Below, one piece after another: positions 33,161 through 43,183 of a DNA stretch of 64,000 bases (positions are counted from its first letter, which is position 1; the number at the start of each line of letters is the position of its first letter). Source of the DNA: Siphonodentalium dalli. Lineage: Eukaryota > Mollusca > Scaphopoda > Gadilida > Siphonodentaliidae. Below the pieces are notes generated by a model, which was not told the origin of the DNA, made no database searches, and saw only the letters and a program-made list of their open reading frames with translations. The stretch is taken from assembly GCA_032622095.1 (NCBI GenBank), contig CP136064.1, forward strand, positions 277,473,614-277,537,613, in the 5' to 3' direction. A program made the position numbers and the translations under genes.

Positions 33161-33450
33161 CAAATGACAACAAAAAACAAAACAAAAACACAACAAAAAA
33201 CACAACAAAAAACAAAACAAAAACATAACAAAAAACACAACAACACCACCACCAAAAACACAACAAAAAACACACTAACAAACACAGCAGAAAACACAAC
33301 AACACCACCACCAAAAACACAACAAAAAACAAAACAAAAACACAACAACACCACCACCAAAAACACAACAAAAAACACAATAACAAACACAACAACACCA
33401 GCACCAAAAACACAACAAAAAAACACAACAAAAAAACACAATAACAAATG
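33161..33450. repeat. AAAAACACAAC / ACCACCACC low-complexity tract
   Basis: Almost only A and C on the plus strand. Thr/Lys/Asn-rich or Phe/Cys/Val-rich frames across it are artefacts of composition. Confidence 0.95.
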
Positions 33451-33485
33451 TTCTATATAATATAATAAATAATGCATGACTTGTC

Positions 33486-33586
33486 GTTGACTATGCCAAA
33501 ATAGTGGTCCTCGAGGAGGAATAGTCCACTCGCCTGCGGCTCGTGGACTATTCCTCCTCGAGGACCACTATTTTGGCATAGTCAAC
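33486..33586. repeat. Foldback palindrome 1, loop CTCGCCTGCGGCTCG
   Basis: GTTGACTATGCCAAAATAGT through GAATAGTCCAC is mirrored exactly to 33586 around a short loop. A partial outer repeat, CACTATTTTGGCATAGTCAA then CTCCAAGCCAT, recurs at 33628-33658. Loop edges resemble those at 35551 and 38574. Confidence 0.9.
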
Positions 33587-33839
33587 TCCAAGCCATGCAT
33601 TATCTATATAGTAGTCCTATCGGAACACTATTTTGGCATAGTCAACTCCAAGCCATTCATCAGCTATACAATAGTACTGTGTTTTGAGTTCTCAACGAAT
33701 ACTTTAAACATATTTTAATGTATCTAGAAAGATAAAATACATAGGGATCGGGGCACAAGTTACAAAACTTACAACTTGCCCCTCTCCTGATACAATCAGG
33801 GAACATACATAAAATACATAACAGATATATATCAATCAA

Positions 33840-34200
33840 TTAAAACGTTATATTATGCCTTAATCAAAAGTCACTTGGTATACGGAATCCAGATATGGGG
33901 CCATGTTCCCGAGGTAAAAAGAGTCTTTTTATTACAAAAAAAGAGCAATATGAATTGTGTGTAATAAACATTACAGGAGCCATAAATACCGTACCTTTGT
34001 TTTAAAAAGAGAATATCTTGAAGGTATACGACCTCCACAAAGTCCATACTACTCTATTCATTCATGTTTGGTATTACAACCGCCTACCTGAATCTTTCTC
34101 GCAAATGTTTTCTAAACGTATTGCCGGACGTGGGATAGCTCCATTAAATTCACCCCCTGGTCTGCTCTGGGGACTTCATTCTGCAAATGACAGGCACTAA
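33840..34200 (+). pseudogene. LINE RT C-terminal scrap
   Basis: Across frames: YYALIKSHLVYGIQIWGHVP, KRVFLLQKK, then from 34018 KVYDLHKVHTTLFIHVWYYN then RLPESFSQMF. These blocks are the usual post-RT thumb/connection segments of Jockey/CR1-like LINEs (YY..i.SHL.YGi..WG, LQKKAIRI). Frameshifts separate them. No zinc knuckle or 3' UTR is recognised downstream. Confidence 0.75.
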
Positions 34201-34559
34201 GCTCTTGCCTGGGAGGTGATAATCTGAGAAACAGAGACTGATTTTAGAACTTCTTGTGTCCTCCAACAATTAATTCCTTTGGGGTCACATTCTCAATACA
34301 CTCCGTATGCCTCAAAATATGGTGCTGGACATTTGGGCTAGCATCACTAAATTAACCCTCTGGGACCTCATTCTGCTTTAGGCCTTACATCCTGTGGAAA
34401 GTATCGTTATTTGAATCAAATTAACAAGTTTTCGTTTTTTTAGAAAGCTTCCTTTTATGTTTTCAGAAACAACGAAAACACAACCCTGAGACGACTGTGA
34501 TCAACACAAAATCTGGGACGCTAGACAAACCGAGTTGATGACATGGGTATAACTTACTG
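34201..34559 (+). other. Upstream region of the 201-aa ORF
   Basis: Contains TTCCTTTTATGTTTTCAG| at about 34449-34466, a plausible splice acceptor for a 5' UTR exon. The ORF frame is closed by TGA at 34539-34541, so the coding start lies at or after 34560. Confidence 0.35.
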
Positions 34560-35165
34560 ATGCGATCAATGGCGGACACAATGACACCGCTGATTGCATT
34601 TTGGCACAATCGTTTGGTGATTTTGCATGAGTTTTCTAGTGTGTTGTACTTTATCGTCGGCGGCGTCTTGTTATTACTAAGGGAAAGCATGTGCAACAAC
34701 AGATCGTCCATTGTGCACATGGAGAACTTCGTTGCCATCATCTTAACATTCATCATGATTTCCGAGTGGATGATTGTAGTTATTGTCATGTTTAACAAAT
34801 ACCATGCTGTAGCAATAACGTGGGTGCGCACACTACATGTACATGCATATCACGTACGAAATATATTAGCTGTCACGGTCCTCAGTATTGTGAAGACACT
34901 ATTCCGGATTACAGTACTTATAGTGAGATTCATTCTTGCGATTTTACTGGTGTCTCTGCCTTTTCTCCATGTAATATTTTCCCGGCAATATGTATACCAT
35001 TCATGTGAAGAGGACTTCTTACAACTCATTATGATATTTACGGCGATATCAGTATCTTCTTTTATCCTGATATACCCAATAATAATGCTGACGACTGAAA
35101 ATGAGAGAGTGATCCATCAAAAAGAGAAATCAATTATGAAGATAAGTAATGTGATGTACATTTGA
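34560..35165 (+). CDS. Unrecognised multi-pass membrane protein, 201 aa
   Basis: An uninterrupted ORF from ATG to TGA with about five hydrophobic segments: residues 18-40 (FSSVLYFIVGGVLLLL), 55-78 (FVAIILTFIMISEWMIVVIV), 100-118, 119-141 (VLIVRFILAILLVSLPFLHV) and 152-177 (FLQLIMIFTAISVSSFILIY). The C-terminal tail is charged (ENERVIHQKEK). Positive residues lie at several helix edges (RNILAV, KTLFR). A possible acceptor precedes it and AATAAA follows 58 bases after the stop. The second Met codon (34569, MADTM) may be the true start. No family recognised; a chemoreceptor fragment, a small orphan gene or chance are all possible, though 201 hydrophobic codons by chance in AT-rich DNA is not impossible. 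Confidence 0.45.
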   Translation: MRSMADTMTPLIAFWHNRLVILHEFSSVLYFIVGGVLLLLRESMCNNRSSIVHMENFVAIILTFIMISEWMIVVIVMFNKYHAVAITWVRTLHVHAYHVRNILAVTVLSIVKTLFRITVLIVRFILAILLVSLPFLHVIFSRQYVYHSCEEDFLQLIMIFTAISVSSFILIYPIIMLTTENERVIHQKEKSIMKISNVMYI

Positions 35166-35222
35166 TCAAACAAGTTGACGTTATAAGGCATTTTATTACA
35201 TGATCCTACCCTCATTCCATTC

Positions 35223-35228
35223 AATAAA
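35223..35228 (+). promoter_or_regulatory. Possible polyadenylation signal AATAAA
   Basis: Canonical hexamer 58 bases after the stop of the 201-aa ORF. Such hexamers are frequent by chance in AT-rich DNA. Confidence 0.3.
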
Positions 35229-35550
35229 CCCATTCTATAAATTGTGATATTAAACGTTCGTTTAATAACAGGAAATAGTTCCAGGTGACCTTTGTCTTCC
35301 GGTGTGTCGTCTGTTACATTACGTAAGCTAAGTCTCAAAATACTATGGCTTCCAATATTTTTCCAACGAACTCTGATGAATGGACAGTTTGAAAAGTTAT
35401 TTCATTAATTATACGCTATTAAATATCTTTATTTATCTGGAACAGTTACGTGAAACGTCATCGCATGCCTTATAGAAGCCGTTGTTAGTTTCGCGTCCCA
35501 TTTGTTGATTTAAGTATGTTTTATCGATGTTTTGGATCATGTAATAAATA
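35229..35550. other. No recognisable gene
   Basis: AT-rich; a 73-codon minus-strand frame reaches in from the left without recognisable features. Confidence 0.35.
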
Positions 35551-35699
35551 GAATCTACAACTCGTCCTCAGTTTATAGCGGAATTTACAAAACTCGTCCA
35601 GTAAATTAGGTATGGACCTCGCCAAAGGCTCGGTCCAGACCTAATTTACTGGACGAGTTTAGTAAATTCCGCTATAAACTAGGGACGAGTTGTAGATTC
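35551..35699. repeat. Foldback palindrome 2, loop CTCGCCAAAGGCTCG
   Basis: GAATCTACAACTCGTCC...AGTTTATAGCGGAATTTAC pairs with the right half, ending ACGAGTTGTAGATTC. Arms of about 65-70 bp; a few bases differ. Ends next to CTATATAT, like palindrome 3. Confidence 0.9.
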
Positions 35700-35710
35700 T
35701 CTATATATTT

Positions 35711-36115
35711 TTGTATTACTTGGTTTACGGATTTCCCTACCTAAGAAAATGCTGTTTGTCCAAAAAAAAAACAATTCTTTTGTTTTGTTCTCTTCCTACC
35801 GATGGGAATATTAATCCAGACATACAAAATAATATATAAATTAGATCAAATGTTTAAGTGTACATAAAAAATACAACATAATCAATCCAACAGTGAAGCC
35901 TGTTGTGATTATTGTACATACACTACAGACCTAGTAATAGTATGTAAATACACAAGGAGGAAAACTATCTGAGTTGAAGTATGTCGATAAAAATGGCGCA
36001 ACAATCACGCCAGCAAAAAAAAACCCTAAACATTATACCTATTTTATTTTTATTTTTGTCCTCCCACTTCCCCTACCTTTGAGCTAAAGTAATATCAGTT
36101 AACCAAGTAATACAA
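35711..36115. mobile_element. Small TIR element (MITE)
   Basis: TTGTATTACTTGGTT at 35711-35725 and its exact complement at 36101-36115. The interior is A/T-rich without a gene. Ends directly beside foldback 2. TSD unclear. Confidence 0.6.
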
Positions 36116-36290
36116 AATAAATGCCTAAAATATGACCGAAGACACCGGGCTATTGACGTGCACGTCGTGGATAAGACAACGCACAGTTGTTGTCATTTTA
36201 TTGAAATTATCGGACGTTTTGTGTAGTGAACTGGTTTGTCCATTGGTAATACCGACGTATTACATGTGAACCAGAAATTACGCACTGTGA

Positions 36291-36744
36291 TTAAAGGTAC
36301 TCAATCCGATCAGAGGGTCCTATATTACTATTTCTTTGGCTTTGGGGGTAAAAAATATTTGATCCGAGTCGAGGAACCTACCAATCAACGCTCAGGGTGA
36401 TCAGATATCGATATTTGAAGTTTTGTTATTTCTATTTTTCTGGCCCAGAACACGCCGTTAAAAGGATGTTCTCGGTCAAAATTGCGTTATTATTACCACT
36501 TGATTTTAGAGTTATCCATCCTCGTCTGTTTGAATAGTGTTTCTGGTGTACACATCTCGAGAAAATTATTAAGTTAGGGGCAATTATTAGTACACATCTC
36601 GAGAAAATTACAAATTTCAAAAATCAATATCTAATAACTCTGAGCTTTGTATGATGGGTTCCTCGACTCGAATCAAATATTGTTTACCCCCAAAGCCAAA
36701 TAAATAGTAATATAGGTCCCTCTGATCGGATTGAGTACCTTTAA
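36291..36744. mobile_element. TTAA MITE, GGTACTCAATCC family, best-preserved ends
   Basis: TTAA at 36291-36294 and 36741-36744. AGGTACTCAATCCGATCAGA (left) and TCTGATCGGATTGAGTACCT (right) are perfect inverted repeats of 20 bp. Internal arms pair (ACTTGATTTTAGAGTTATCC, CTGAGCTTTG). No coding sequence. TTAA targets suggest a piggyBac-like source. Confidence 0.9.
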
Positions 36745-37189
36745 TCTAGAAATTATAACATACTAATGATATAAAGGTGCACACAACCATCGAATCCTTA
36801 ATTACTGACTGCCCTCATAATCTGCTGCCATGATTGTCTCTTCAAAACCGAACACAAGCATGCCGTTTTGATAAATTCTCATTTTGCACAAAGCACCTTA
36901 AATTGGCTTCTAAACTGTATTTTCCCTGATAAATATGTTGTTCCTTATTCATCAATACCAAATACTGATTCGATTATACCATTCATATTAATTAAGAAAT
37001 AACTCTTATTTGAAGTTATTTCAATTGAAGTTATGCAGTTATAACCGAGTTGTTCGCAGAAAAATTCTATGACGTGTGTTATAGTAAATTGGTCTTCAAA
37101 CTGTATGACTCAATTATACCTCATAACCTGGATATAAACAATAGTTATTTCTTATAATTTAATCCCAATATTAATCACATATGGGCTTG
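36745..37189. other. No recognisable gene
   Basis: AT-rich; nothing recognised. Confidence 0.35.
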
Positions 37190-37920
37190 ACCCAGAGAGA
37201 CACCGAGGTCGGGGTAGCACAGAGAGACATCGAGGTATGAGCGGCCCAGAGTGACATCGAGATCGGGGTGGCACAGAGATGCATCGAGGTTGGGGTGGTC
37301 CAGAGTGTCACCGATGCCAGGGGTGGTCCAGAGTGTCAACGAGGCCAGGGGTGGCCCAGAGTGTCACCGAGGCCAGGGGTGGTCCAGAGTGTCACCTAGA
37401 CCAGGGGTGGTCCAGAGTGTCATCGAGTCCAGGGGTGGTTCAGAGTGGCATTGAGGCCGGGTGTGGCCCAGAGTGTCATCGAGCCCAGGGGTGGTCCAGA
37501 GTGTCACCGATGCCAGGGGTGGTCCAGAGTGTCAACGAGGCCAGGGGTGATCCAGAGTGTCATCGAGACCGGGTGTGGCCCAGAGTGTCATCGAGCCCAG
37601 GGGTGGTTTAGAGTGCTACCGAGGCCAGGGGTGGTCCAGAGTGTCACCGAGGCCAGGGGTGATCCAGAGTGTCACCTAGGCCAGAAGTGGGGCACAGTGT
37701 CACTGAGGCCAGGGTGGTCCAGAGTGTCATCGAGACCGGGTGTGGCACAGAGTGTCATCGATGCCAGGGGTGTTCCAGAGTGTCGAATAGGCTAGGGGTG
37801 GGGCACAGTGTCACTGATGCCAGGAGTGGTCCAGAGTGTCATCGATACCGGGTGTGGCCCAGAGTGTCATGGAGCCCAGGGGTGGTTCAGAGTGTCACCG
37901 AGGCCAGGGGTGGTCCATAT
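37190..37920. repeat. 28-bp minisatellite, about 26 units
   Basis: Units of the type GGGGTGGTCCAGAGTGTCAC then CGAGGCCA, with AACGAGG, ATCGAGC and ACCTAGG variants. Since 28 is not a multiple of 3, every forward frame translates the same Gly-Pro-Glu-Cys-His / Trp-Ser-Arg-Val / Val-Gln-Ser-Val strings. The open frames here are therefore not genes. Confidence 0.95.
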
Positions 37921-38573
37921 ATTATGTAAAAGTAATCTTTACCAGAGTTTTTGTGTGGCCATGAAAAGGCCCATTTTGTCTGTGCCCAGAACCAGAACTT
38001 CATCTGTAGAAGAGTTGCCACTGCATGCAACAACAGTCAGGGTAGAGACAGTGGTGAGAAGTTGAAAATACTTCGCATCTGTGCCATACAGTGCCCAGGA
38101 AACACCAAATCCCTCTGATCCGATACACGGATGACTCTCACATCAGAACCAAGAACAGGGTCGATGTATTCTATAGTGGACAAATGGTGAATTCTAAGGG
38201 GCTTGGTTTACATGTGAAATACGCGGACCTCTGAGAAACCACTTCTATGTATTTTTTGAGATTTTCTTTCTTTTTCATTGGTGTTTCTTTTTTTGTAAAT
38301 TAAGATCTTCATCGACTTTGCCGAAGATGATCATAAAACACAGACTCTATTTTCAAGAACATAATTTTATTTTTGAATTAAGAACAACATTTATCACATA
38401 ATTTGGCCATAAAAGCAGTTTCATAATTATCGGTAATAGACACGTTTAATATCAGCGCGTGCGATGACGTCACGGCGTTCTTCAAATAACTTGCGATCGC
38501 TGTAGTTTATTATTGTTGTTTTCGATGAATATTTCGCGTTGCGTCGAGTTTATTTGATCATGTGATAAAATGT
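37921..38573. other. No recognisable gene
   Basis: Unique-looking sequence; nothing recognised. Confidence 0.35.
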
Positions 38574-38714
38574 ATCTCACACTCGTCCTATTTTATACGT
38601 AATTTATCAACCTCGTCCTCTAAATTCTATTTGAGCCTCGGTAAACCTCGGCTCAAATCGAATTTAGTGAACTTGGTTGATAAATTCCGTATAAAATAGA
38701 AACTCATGTGAGAT
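38574..38714. repeat. Foldback palindrome 3, loop GCCTCGGTAAACCTCGGC
   Basis: ATCTCACACTCGTCCTATTT pairs with AAATAGAAACTCATGTGAGAT, and CTATTTGAGC with GCTCAAATCG. More diverged than the other two. The loop again carries paired CCTCGG elements, and CTATATA follows. Confidence 0.8.
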
Positions 38715-38822
38715 CCTCTATATACACAACTAATGATGATATTAACATAATTTTTACAATCAACATTTGGTAATTCTGGAAACATATTTACAATTAAATA
38801 TTGTATAATGCAATGAACATAT

Positions 38823-39411
38823 TTACATTTGGTAATACATTTCCTCAATAATTAAGTTCACAATATGCTTTACAATTGTGTTAAGTACACGTTTGGTTAA
38901 TGCTTCTACTTTATTTCGTAAGGGCTCGTAGTTTCTTTGGAACTGATCAAGTAATTTTCTGTCATTTTTGATATAGTCGCCATCAAAATTTATTCCAACT
39001 ATTACATTTATAGCGTAACCGCTTTTCAAGAAATGTAGAGCAACTATGCAATAGATACCACACACGGTTGTTCCGTGGTGATGAAGATGTCCAAAGTTAA
39101 TTTTACATTCGATAGCATTTCTTTGAATGAATTATTTGATATATTCATTAATAACTGGTAATCCAAACGAATCTAAATATGTTGGAATGTTTCCATTGAA
39201 GAAAATTGCAACCCCAGTGTTCTCCCGGTTTTTCTGATGTATTCGTATTTACTATGTATGTTTTTATATGGAGAGATTTTTCTTGTGGTAACTGATCTGT
39301 TGCACATACCACACCATGCAATGAATAGAGATAAGACGATTTGTCTAGTAAATGCGGAAGGTCGCTAGTGTTCATCTTCGTAGTATTTTTTTTCACTCTT
39401 TCAAACCACAA
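38823..39411 (-). pseudogene. Maverick/Polinton cysteine protease (PRO), broken
   Basis: Minus-strand reading from 39375: MNTSDLPHLLDK, HGVVCATDQLPQEK, YIVNTNTSEKPGEHW (catalytic His-Trp motif), then in a shifted frame LDSFGLPVINEYI (the DSFG motif after HW), then from 39065 a VCGIYCIVALHFLKSG segment around the catalytic Cys. This order (N-terminal MNT, VNT..S..PG.HW, DSFG, C.YC) is that of the adenain-like protease of Maverick/Polinton elements. At least one frameshift after HW and one stop near 39133 break it. Pseudogene of a virus-like transposon. Confidence 0.85.
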
Positions 39412-39459
39412 GTCAATAAAAGCTCAATTAAATCGTGCTTTGGAAAATCCGAATTAGAA

Positions 39460-39850
39460 TTTGAGAACCATTCAGCTTACTGTACTATCAGTCACACCTT
39501 GGAGTATTTCTGTCAAATGTGATCCACCGGAATATGCTCCTGTTGGTATTTTCAATTCAATACCATTTTCTGGTTTTGAAATTACTACATCACTTATTTG
39601 TAGCTTGTGTAGGTATGATACACTTCTTGGAACAGAACTCTTCATTTTTATTATGCAAACATCTCCAATAATGTTGAATATTTCTGATGGTATACAATTA
39701 GTTCAACCATTGTGACTTCCCGGAGCTCTTTATCAATAAGTATAGTTTTTGGTAGTTTCACTGTGAAGCAACATTGGGAGTTGTCAGGATAAAGTGACAT
39801 TGAACTATCACTCATGAGCGTTATGTAGAATGAATTCATATTTTTCAATA
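39460..39850 (-). pseudogene. Maverick/Polinton conserved structural-type ORF, N-terminal remnant
   Basis: Minus-strand residues MNSFYITLMSDSSMSLYPDN then SQCCFTVKLPKTI and REVTMVELIVYHQ match, from memory, the start of a conserved Maverick protein (Fy.TL.S..S...fp.N....Ft..Lp..i.l...weV.l.Ei.yp). It continues in another frame to about 39460 (PRSVSYLHKL, VISKPENGIELKIP). Probably a minor structural (virion-type) protein; the exact role is not certain. It lies just upstream of the protease in the same orientation. Confidence 0.65.
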
Positions 39851-40182
39851 ACTTCAGTCCAGGTGATGTTAGAATGTATCTCAGAGAGCTACTTGAAAGA
39901 ATAAGCCACAATTCATTGTTTGCACTCTGGAGAGTCGGCGACTGATGTGTACACTCGAGTTAATTATTATAGTATAAATAATAATTATCTGAGTGAAGTA
40001 GGTGACTTGATTCTTAGCAACTTTTTCAACGCAGAACTGAAATTGTGATTGTTCCTCCAGATTAATCGAATCTGAATGAGTTTGAGACTTATACTAAGTT
40101 ATACTAAGTTTGAAGCTGGGATCCAACTATCAACCATTTTACCATAGGGCTACTGAAAATTAATGTCTGGCATTTTATTCTC

Positions 40183-40581
40183 TTAACCCTTTACCCAACA
40201 AACCGGCCAAAAACGCCCAAATAAAGCTTCAGCAGCCTAAAATATCTTCGGTCTGTCTCAATAGAACCATACAAATATGGATATCATTGGAACCGGCTCC
40301 TTGACCACATTGTGATAGTTACAGTTATGCCCTGTGCCAAATGCATTCTCTTATATATGCGAGTCGACCATAGGTCGCCTCGCATATATAAGAGAATGCA
40401 TTGGCCTAAAAATAATTTTTTACAATTTTTATAATATTTTTCTACATTCTTTGACAATTTTATCATTTTTAATATGTGTTAAGCCAATGCATTCTCTAAT
40501 ATATGCGAGGCGACATATGGTTGACTCGCATATATAAGAGAATGCATTGGCACAGGGCCGTTCTGTTGGGTAAAGGGTTAA
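40183..40581. mobile_element. TTAA (piggyBac-like) element, copy 3, inside the Maverick relic
   Basis: TTAA at 40183-40186 and 40578-40581; ends CCCTTTACCCAACA and TGTTGGGTAAAGGG, perfect 14-bp TIRs. Palindromes at 40336-40406 and 40483-40552. It lies between the integrase and structural-ORF remnants. Confidence 0.93.
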
Positions 40582-40599
40582 TGATTGCAAGAATAGTAT

Positions 40600-41200
40600 C
40601 CAAGCCAATGAACTTCAATTTCTTTGATTGTTTTTCGTCCAACTCTCCTCGTTCTTATGTCAACAACTTATTTTCATACACCTTTCTGTCTTTTATACAT
40701 GTATGTTGGATCTCATGCTTGTAAAATGATCCACCAATCTCTTCACCATCAAGATCACAAACTTTATGTTATTGGATTAGTTTTACAACTGTTATCTGTT
40801 TTGAAAATTTCACGCGTCCCGTTTGGTAAATAACCCTTTTCAAATGTACTTTTGGTTTTGTTGATACGAACCAAGTCACCAAATTTCAACTTAGATTTTC
40901 CTTTTGTTTTTTTATTTTATTTTCCGTATAGGTTGGTAATTTCAACTTCAGTTTTCAAAGAAACTTCGGATGGTTTCGATTTTATGCTTCGGTGATAATT
41001 TTTGTTGTAAGAATCTATCAAGTCTTGTAAAACATAAATATATCTCAATATTTTATTTTGTCTAAAATACTTTCACATACGAGTTTTTAAAGTTCTTTGA
41101 AATCGTTCCACTATACTTTAGTCTCTGAATTCACAGTTGTGAAGAAATGGATACTTTCTGATCGTAGAAATTTCAGAAACTTTTCGTTTTTGAATTGAGT
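40600..41200 (-). pseudogene. Maverick/Polinton integrase C-terminal half, broken
   Basis: Minus-strand blocks: FLRSESIHFFTTVNSETK, IVERFQRTLKTRM, LRYIYVLQDLIDSYNK, NYHRSIKSKPSEVSLKTEVE, FGDLVRINKTKSTFEKGYLP and DGEEIGGSFYKHEIQ, spread over two or three frames with stops. They follow the order of the core catalytic end (NSETK...veRf.RTLK), the YNhs.HRSI...P segment and the SH3-like C-terminal domain of the retrovirus-like integrase of Maverick/Polinton elements. The N-terminal zinc and first catalytic parts are missing; homology stops near 41200. Confidence 0.88.
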
Positions 41201-41380
41201 TGAGACGACCCTTTGCACAATCATACATGCAGATCTCTGATGTTATATATTATCTCATACTATTATCATATATATTATATACTGCTTAATACACCATGTA
41301 CATTTATATGTCATATGCATGCCTACTGTCCGTATATAAGGATATTTTGTCAATTAAACTTATCTTATCTAATCTATATC

Positions 41381-41425
41381 TATATTTGCGAATGTCTGTC
41401 AGTCTGTCTGCCTGTCTGTCTGTAT
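41381..41425. repeat. CTGT/CTGTCTG microsatellite
   Basis: TGTCTGTCAGTCTGTCTGCC and following CTGTCTGTCTG units. Confidence 0.85.
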
Positions 41426-41574
41426 GTTCGTCCTATAGAACTTCAGGGGGGACCATGTAGATGACACGAGGGGGTCTAACATGGTTAACGTTTTACGAGG
41501 AAGATAATGGTGCGGGTTAGAATTTTCTAAATTGACGCTGTTGTTGTCAGGGGCAGAAAAGGGAGAGGGCAGAA

Positions 41575-42265
41575 AACAAATTGTCGCGGATTTCCCCCAA
41601 ACTTATACATAATCATATCCATGATATGATTAATCGAATGATGTGGTTTAAATATCTCAGTAGTGGCGCCGTTCGAGTTAGGTGTGCATGGAGTCCAATG
41701 GTGTGGCTTAAAGCTATCAAAAGTGGCGTTATTCGAGTCAGGGGTGCACCGAAGGGGAGAGGGGCACCAAAAATAAAACAATATGGTTATAGCGCCGATA
41801 TTCCACCAAATTGATACACATTCTTCTCCATGATACAAAGAATCTAATCGCGTGATTTAGAGACGCCAAATTGATGCTGTGTTGGTGAGGGATGAGGGGG
41901 GCACTAAATTGTATACGAATGAGTTTAGTCGCCGATTACCACAAAACTTTAAATAATAATCTCCGTGATATCAGGAGTCTAACTGTGTGGTTTAAAGATG
42001 TCAAGAGTGGTGCCGTTGGAGTCAGGGGTGCGTGGAGAGGGAAAGGGACACAAAACTTTTAACGTCGTTTTCCACCAAATTGATACATATTCTTCTCCGT
42101 GATTATTAGGAATTTAATCGTGTGATTTAAAGACACCGAATTAGTACCGGTTGGGTAAGAGATGGCGGCACAAAATGGGATACAAATTTGTCTAGTCGCC
42201 GATATCCACCAAAGTTGGATAAAGTCATCTCCATAATTAATTCTAAGGAGTTTTGGCGTTCAAAT
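41575..42265. repeat. Degenerate tandem repeat, about 130-145 bp units
   Basis: CCACCAAATTGATACACATT, CACAAAACTTTAAATAATAA, CCACCAAATTGATACATATT and CCACCAAAGTTGGATAAAGT mark unit starts near 41803, 41938, 42071 and 42208. Each is followed by TCTCC(A/G)TGAT, a TAATCG(T/C)GTGATTTA-like block and GTGGCGCCGTTCGAGT-like or AAATTGATGCTG-like blocks. No gene. Confidence 0.75.
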
Positions 42266-42390
42266 TTCGCATCCCTGTCAAACGGTGACCGAATTAAGTG
42301 ACTTGAACAATTATATCTTCTCAACTGCCATATTGATTTGGATACGGGAAATCAGGGTATTCGTATATTGAGATAGCATAGTGTGCAATC

Positions 42391-43183
42391 AAATATAGTA
42401 CGAACATGACATTTGGAACTTATCCCCTATTCGTTATTCCTTATTTTCAAAAATGTCGCTTTCAAAAGCCGGTAAGGATTTCCGTAAGGACGGCATGGGT
42501 GGGTGCCCCGCCCTAAATACCACATAGAAACACCCCTACTCCCCACCCATCACCCGAGGGGGTAAACATGGGGTATGGACCATTTTCGAGAACGGTAAGG
42601 ATTTCGACCGATTTGACGGCATGGGTGGGTGTACCCCATTTTCACCCCCTCTGGTGGCACCCCCGGTGTGATGGGTGGTCAAATCGGTCATGCCGTCAAA
42701 TCGGTCGAAATCCTTACCGTTCTCGAAAATGGTCCATACCCCATTTTCACCCCCTCGGGTGGCACCCCCCTGGGTGATGGGTGGGGGTGTTGGGGTGTTT
42801 ATAGATGGTATTTTGGGGCGGGCCACCCACCCGTGCCGTCAAATCGGTCGAAATCCTTACCGTTCTCGAAAATAGTCCATACCACATTTTCGCCCCCTTA
42901 GGTGGCACCCCCGGGGGTGATGGTGGGGAGTTGGGGTGTTTCTATGTGGTATTTGGGGCGGGCCACCCACCCATGCCGTCAAATCGACCGTAATCCTTAC
43001 CGTTCTCGAAATGGTCCATACCCCATTTTCACCCCCTCGGGTGGCACCCCCCCCCCCCGGGTGATGGTGGGGGTTGGGGTTTCTAGGTGGTATTTGGGGC
43101 GGGCCACCCACCCATACCGTCAAATCGGCCGAAAGCGACATTTTTGAAAATAAGTTCCAAATGTTATGTTCGTAATATAGTTT
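42391..43183. mobile_element. TIR element with internal 141-bp tandem units
   Basis: Left AAATATAGTACGAACATGAC then ATTTGGAAC; right GTTCCAAATGTTATGTTCGT then AATATAGTTT: inverted ends. TTTTCAAAAATGTCGCTTTC / GAAAGCGACATTTTTGAAAA lie further in. Inside, CCGTCAAATCGGTCGAAATC and variants recur at 42693, 42836, 42976 and 43117 (spacing 143, 140, 141). An opposite-orientation unit lies at 42585-42630. Reading frames on both strands are repeat translations. Confidence 0.8.

Noticed and set aside
33109-33477. Cys/Val/Phe-rich and Thr/Lys-rich frames
   Set aside because: Low-complexity A/C tract.
37251-37929. Long open frames suggesting a repeat protein
   Set aside because: They are translations of the 28-bp minisatellite in successive frames; no start context or non-repeat part.
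42536-43147. Pro/Gly-rich frames on both strands
   Set aside because: Translations of the 141-bp tandem units of a TIR element.
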